A stretch of DNA of 6,790 nucleotides from an uncultured Eubacteriales bacterium (GTDB lineage: Bacteria > Bacillota > Clostridia > Oscillospirales > CAG-272), in NCBI GenBank assembly GCA_902462015.1, contig CABPZV010000112.1:1-6790 (forward strand), read 5' to 3'. Positions 4,367 through 6,790 of the stretch are shown here, piece by piece. Both the position numbers and the translations under genes were made by a program. The notes under the pieces were generated by a model. It searched no databases. It was not told the origin of the DNA and saw only the letters and a program-made list of their open reading frames with translations. The stretch's first letter is position 1. Every line of letters begins with the position of its first letter.

Positions 4367-5506
4367 CTGAATTATTTTTACAACTTTTGTTGATACATTT
4401 TCTTCCGTATAGTCAGGCACAGGAATTCCATAATCTCCGTTCTCATTCATTGACACCGCAGTGTCAACAGCCTGGAGAAGACTTTTTTCGTCTATTCCGG
4501 CAAGAACAAAGCACGCCTTGTCAAGCGCCTCGGGACGTTCGGTCGAGGTACGTATGCAAACGGCAGGAAACGGCTCTCCAACAGATGTAAAGAAAGAACT
4601 TTCCTCCGGCAGTGTACCGCTGTCCGACACGACTGCATACGCATTCATTTGGAGATTATTATAATCATGAAATCCAAGCGGCTCATGTCTTATAACCCTG
4701 GAGTCAAGCTTAAATCCGCTTGACTCAATTCTTTTTCTTGAACGCGGATGACATGAATACAGAATCGGCATATCATATTTTTCGGCCAGTTTATTTATAG
4801 CTCCAAAAAGCGATGTAAAATTCTTTTCTGTATCTATGTTCTCTTCCCGATGAGCAGACAGCAGTATATATTTTTTTTGCTGCAATTTAAGCCGATCAAG
4901 TATATCGCTTGATTTAATCGCATCGAGATTTTTATGCAGAACCTCGGCCATCGGCGAACCGGTTACATAAGTACGCTCTTTCGGCAGACCGCATTCGTGC
5001 AGATATCTTCTTGCATGTTCGGAATACGCTAAATTGACATCAGAGATTATGTCTACTATACGGCGGTTTGTCTCCTCCGGAAGGCACTCGTCTCTGCAGC
5101 GATTTCCTGCTTCCATATGGAAAATCGGAATATGCAGGCGCTTCGCCGCAATTGCAGAAAGACAGGAATTCGTGTCTCCGAGAATCAAAAGCGCGTCAGG
5201 CTTTATCTCTGCCATAAGTTTATATGAGCAGTTTATAATGGCCCCGACGGTCGCTCCCAAATCATCTCCGGCGGCGTTCATATACACCTCCGGGTCTGCA
5301 AGTCCCAAATCACGGAAAAATATGCCGTTAAGATTATAATCATAATTTTGTCCGGTATGCGCAAGTATACAGTCGAAATATCTGCGGCATTTATCAATGA
5401 CAGCCGCAAGACGTATAATTTCCGGACGAGTTCCGACAATTATTAACAGTTTAAGCCTTCCGTCATCCGCAAATTTTATATCTGAATAATCAAGCTTAAT
5501 TCCCAT
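4322..5506 (-). CDS. capG: UDP-GlcNAc 2-epimerase type, CapG/WbjD/FnlC (UDP-L-FucNAc synthesis)
   Basis: This 394-residue protein is a non-hydrolysing UDP-HexNAc 2-epimerase of the CapG/WbjD/FnlC branch. These enzymes epimerise C2 of UDP-2-acetamido-2,6-dideoxy-L-talose to give UDP-N-acetyl-L-fucosamine for surface polysaccharide. The two-domain GT-B-like fold is marked by VGTRPEIIRL at 24-33, GDTNS at 110-114 (D111), HMEAGNR at 130-136 (E132), PEETNRR at 143-149, SAHREEN at 217-223 (H219), SDSGTLPEESSF at 294-305 and RTSTERPEALDK at 319-330. HTGQNYDY and the TLPEESSFF/EALDKACF wording favour the CapG branch over WecB. The upstream neighbour capF supports this. Its N-terminus has about 17 residues ahead of the usual start; no other start codon is available before VGTRPE. 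The nearest Shine-Dalgarno (AGAAAGG) is an unusually long 14 bases upstream. The 3' end overlaps trpA convergently by 45 bases. Confidence 0.93.
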   Translation of the reverse strand: MGIKLDYSDIKFADDGRLKLLIIVGTRPEIIRLAAVIDKCRRYFDCILAHTGQNYDYNLNGIFFRDLGLADPEVYMNAAGDDLGATVGAIINCSYKLMAEIKPDALLILGDTNSCLSAIAAKRLHIPIFHMEAGNRCRDECLPEETNRRIVDIISDVNLAYSEHARRYLHECGLPKERTYVTGSPMAEVLHKNLDAIKSSDILDRLKLQQKKYILLSAHREENIDTEKNFTSLFGAINKLAEKYDMPILYSCHPRSRKRIESSGFKLDSRVIRHEPLGFHDYNNLQMNAYAVVSDSGTLPEESSFFTSVGEPFPAVCIRTSTERPEALDKACFVLAGIDEKSLLQAVDTAVSMNENGDYGIPVPDYTEENVSTKVVKIIQSYTGIVNKMVWRKF

Positions 5507-5664
5507 TTTGATTCTATATGCCTTTCTCTGCTTTAGTTTTTAAAGTACGGTCGCTTTTTGAAAAAAGCTCCGCAAAAACTTTTAAATTCATTGGACAAAC
5601 ATCCGCGTAGACAAAGTGCAGCTGACACTTGACAGCATAAAAGCCAGAGCCATATTGCTTTCAG

Positions 5665-6790
5665 TTAAACATTCTCAGAGTATGTATCTGGCTTGTCCGG
5701 GTCGAAGCATTCATTTGCCCACATGACGGTAACAAGATTTTCGGTTTCCGAAAGATTTATGATATTATGCGTATATCCGGGCAGAATATGAACTGCTTCA
5801 AGCTTTTCTCCGCTTACCTCAAATCTGAGAACTTCATCGGTTCCAATTTTCCGCTGTTCAATTACTCCGTGACCGGAAACAACAATGAAAAATTCCCATT
5901 TCGAGTTGTGCCAGTGATTTCCTTTTGTAATTCCCGGTTTAGAAATATTAATGCTGAACTGACCGCATTTTTCAAAACGCATAAGCTCAGTGAAGCTGCC
6001 GCGAGAATCGCTGTGCGTTGTAAGCGGCAGTACAACCTTTTCCTCCGGGAGATATGACAAGTATGTTGAATAGAGCTTAGCTGCAAAGCTGCCCTTCGGT
6101 ATTTCCGGCATTACAAGAGTTTCAGGCTGTTTATTAAACGAGGTCAAAAGGTCGACTATCTCGCCAAGCGTAACATGATGCGTAATCGGCGAAGCACAGT
6201 ATTTTCCGCCTGGCTGAAGTACAGTCTCTATACCGTCAAAAACACAGTGATGCTCGTTTCCCACAAGCGCGGAAATCATTTCGTCCGTGAGATCATCAAT
6301 ATAAAGCAGCTCGAGCTTCGCCGAACGGTCATTTATCGTTATCGGAATTCCGCGGGCAATATTGTTGCAAAACGTAGCAACGACGCTGTTATAGTTCGGT
6401 CTGCACCATTTTCCGAAAAGATTCGGAAATCTGTAAACGAGAACCTTTGCGCCTGTTCTTTCAGAATAGCTAAAGAACAGCTCCTCTCCCGCTTTTTTGC
6501 TCTTTCCGTAATCTCCGTCTGCATAGCGTCCGACAAGCGTTGCCTGAATCGACGATGAAAGCATTACCGGACAGGTATTTTTATGCTTTTCAAGAGTTTC
6601 TAAAAGCGTTCCGGCAAAACCGAAATTTCCATTCATAAAATCTTCGCTGTTTTCAGGGCGGTTGACTCCTGCAAGATTAAATACAAAATCCGCCTTGGCG
6701 CAGTAACGGTCAAGCTCCTCCGGATCTGAATCTATATCATATGTGAAAATCTCATCAATTATCAGTCCGGGATGAGTCTTGTCCTTCCCA
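5665..6790 (-). CDS. capF: CapF/WbjC/FnlB bifunctional SDR-cupin enzyme, 5' end missing
   Basis: The frame is open from the stop at 5665 to the right edge, so the N-terminus with the Rossmann GxxGxxG is outside the window; 374 residues are visible. CapF takes the 4-keto sugar made by CapE, epimerises C3 in its cupin domain and reduces C4 with NADPH in its SDR domain, giving UDP-2-acetamido-2,6-dideoxy-L-talose for CapG. In visible-fragment numbering, FNLAGVNRP is at 37-45, the SDR serines LSSSIQAT at 77-84, catalytic YxxxK at Y94/K98, and RFPNLFGKW at 120-128. The cupin domain begins near 253, with HWH (292-294) plus E299 and later H341 in PGYTHN as likely metal ligands. The WANECFDPDKPDTY ending is typical. 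S. aureus CapF is 369 residues in total, so this version is longer, partly through extra residues around 84-94 and 180-203. The internal ATG at 6636 is not the real start, because upstream codons match the family. It lies 158 bp upstream of capG, probably in one operon. Confidence 0.94.
   Translation of the reverse strand, partial: GKDKTHPGLIIDEIFTYDIDSDPEELDRYCAKADFVFNLAGVNRPENSEDFMNGNFGFAGTLLETLEKHKNTCPVMLSSSIQATLVGRYADGDYGKSKKAGEELFFSYSERTGAKVLVYRFPNLFGKWCRPNYNSVVATFCNNIARGIPITINDRSAKLELLYIDDLTDEMISALVGNEHHCVFDGIETVLQPGGKYCASPITHHVTLGEIVDLLTSFNKQPETLVMPEIPKGSFAAKLYSTYLSYLPEEKVVLPLTTHSDSRGSFTELMRFEKCGQFSINISKPGITKGNHWHNSKWEFFIVVSGHGVIEQRKIGTDEVLRFEVSGEKLEAVHILPGYTHNIINLSETENLVTVMWANECFDPDKPDTYSENV

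Noticed and set aside
5553..5568. GCTTTTT/AAAAAGC dyad as a terminator between capF and capG
   Set aside because: On the - strand the stem is not followed by a T run and is mostly A-T; termination here would also separate two co-pathway genes.
1..6790. tRNA, rRNA genes or CRISPR array
   Set aside because: No cloverleaf with CCA-type end, no rRNA core motifs and no regularly spaced repeats were found on either strand.

Overview
The window looks like a chromosomal segment from a low-to-moderate GC Bacillota, most likely a gut-type Clostridia (Oscillospirales/Ruminococcaceae-like). The pointers are a tryptophan T-box riboswitch, near-perfect sigma-A promoters with 17-bp spacers, AAAGGA/GGGGAG-type ribosome binding sites, and strings of C-poor, A/T-rich intergenic DNA. 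No taxonomic search was possible, so the lineage is inference.

Layout, left to right. (1) 1-438 has no credible protein gene. It holds a previously unrecognised (by me) structured RNA candidate at about 49-151 on the + strand. It has a strong promoter at 14-42 and folds as a four-way junction closed by an 8-bp stem, with two 7-nt hairpin loops that are complementary to each other over their whole length. A second promoter on the - strand (224-252) points back across it. (2) 439-1668 (-) encodes a stand-alone AAA ATPase of the AAA_14/DUF4143 type. It has its own consensus promoter, a large terminator-like hairpin downstream (298-356), and an imperfect direct repeat on both sides (291-316 and 1843-1868). 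(3) 1921-2241 (+) is a consensus promoter followed by a complete tryptophan T-box leader with UGG specifier, antiterminator and terminator. It controls (4) trpB (2317-3504) and trpA (3497-4366), overlapping genes for the two subunits of tryptophan synthase. (5) On the - strand, convergent with trpA and overlapping its 3' end by 45 bp, are capG (4322-5506) and the 3' part of capF (5665 to beyond the right edge). These make UDP-N-acetyl-L-fucosamine for a capsule, O-antigen-like or other surface glycan.

How it works together. When uncharged tRNA-Trp accumulates, the T-box should antiterminate and let trpBA be made. TrpA releases indole from indole-3-glycerol phosphate and TrpB joins it to serine. 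The other trp genes are not here, so the cell either keeps them elsewhere or uses trpBA to salvage indole or serine. CapF and CapG are consecutive steps after a CapE-type dehydratase, which would be expected to the right of the window. The AAA ATPase has no evident link with either pathway and looks like a mobile or accessory single-gene insertion.

The most unusual item is the kissing-loop RNA candidate at the left end. Its three non-Watson-Crick positions are all G-U on the + strand and A-C on the - strand, which argues for + strand transcription.
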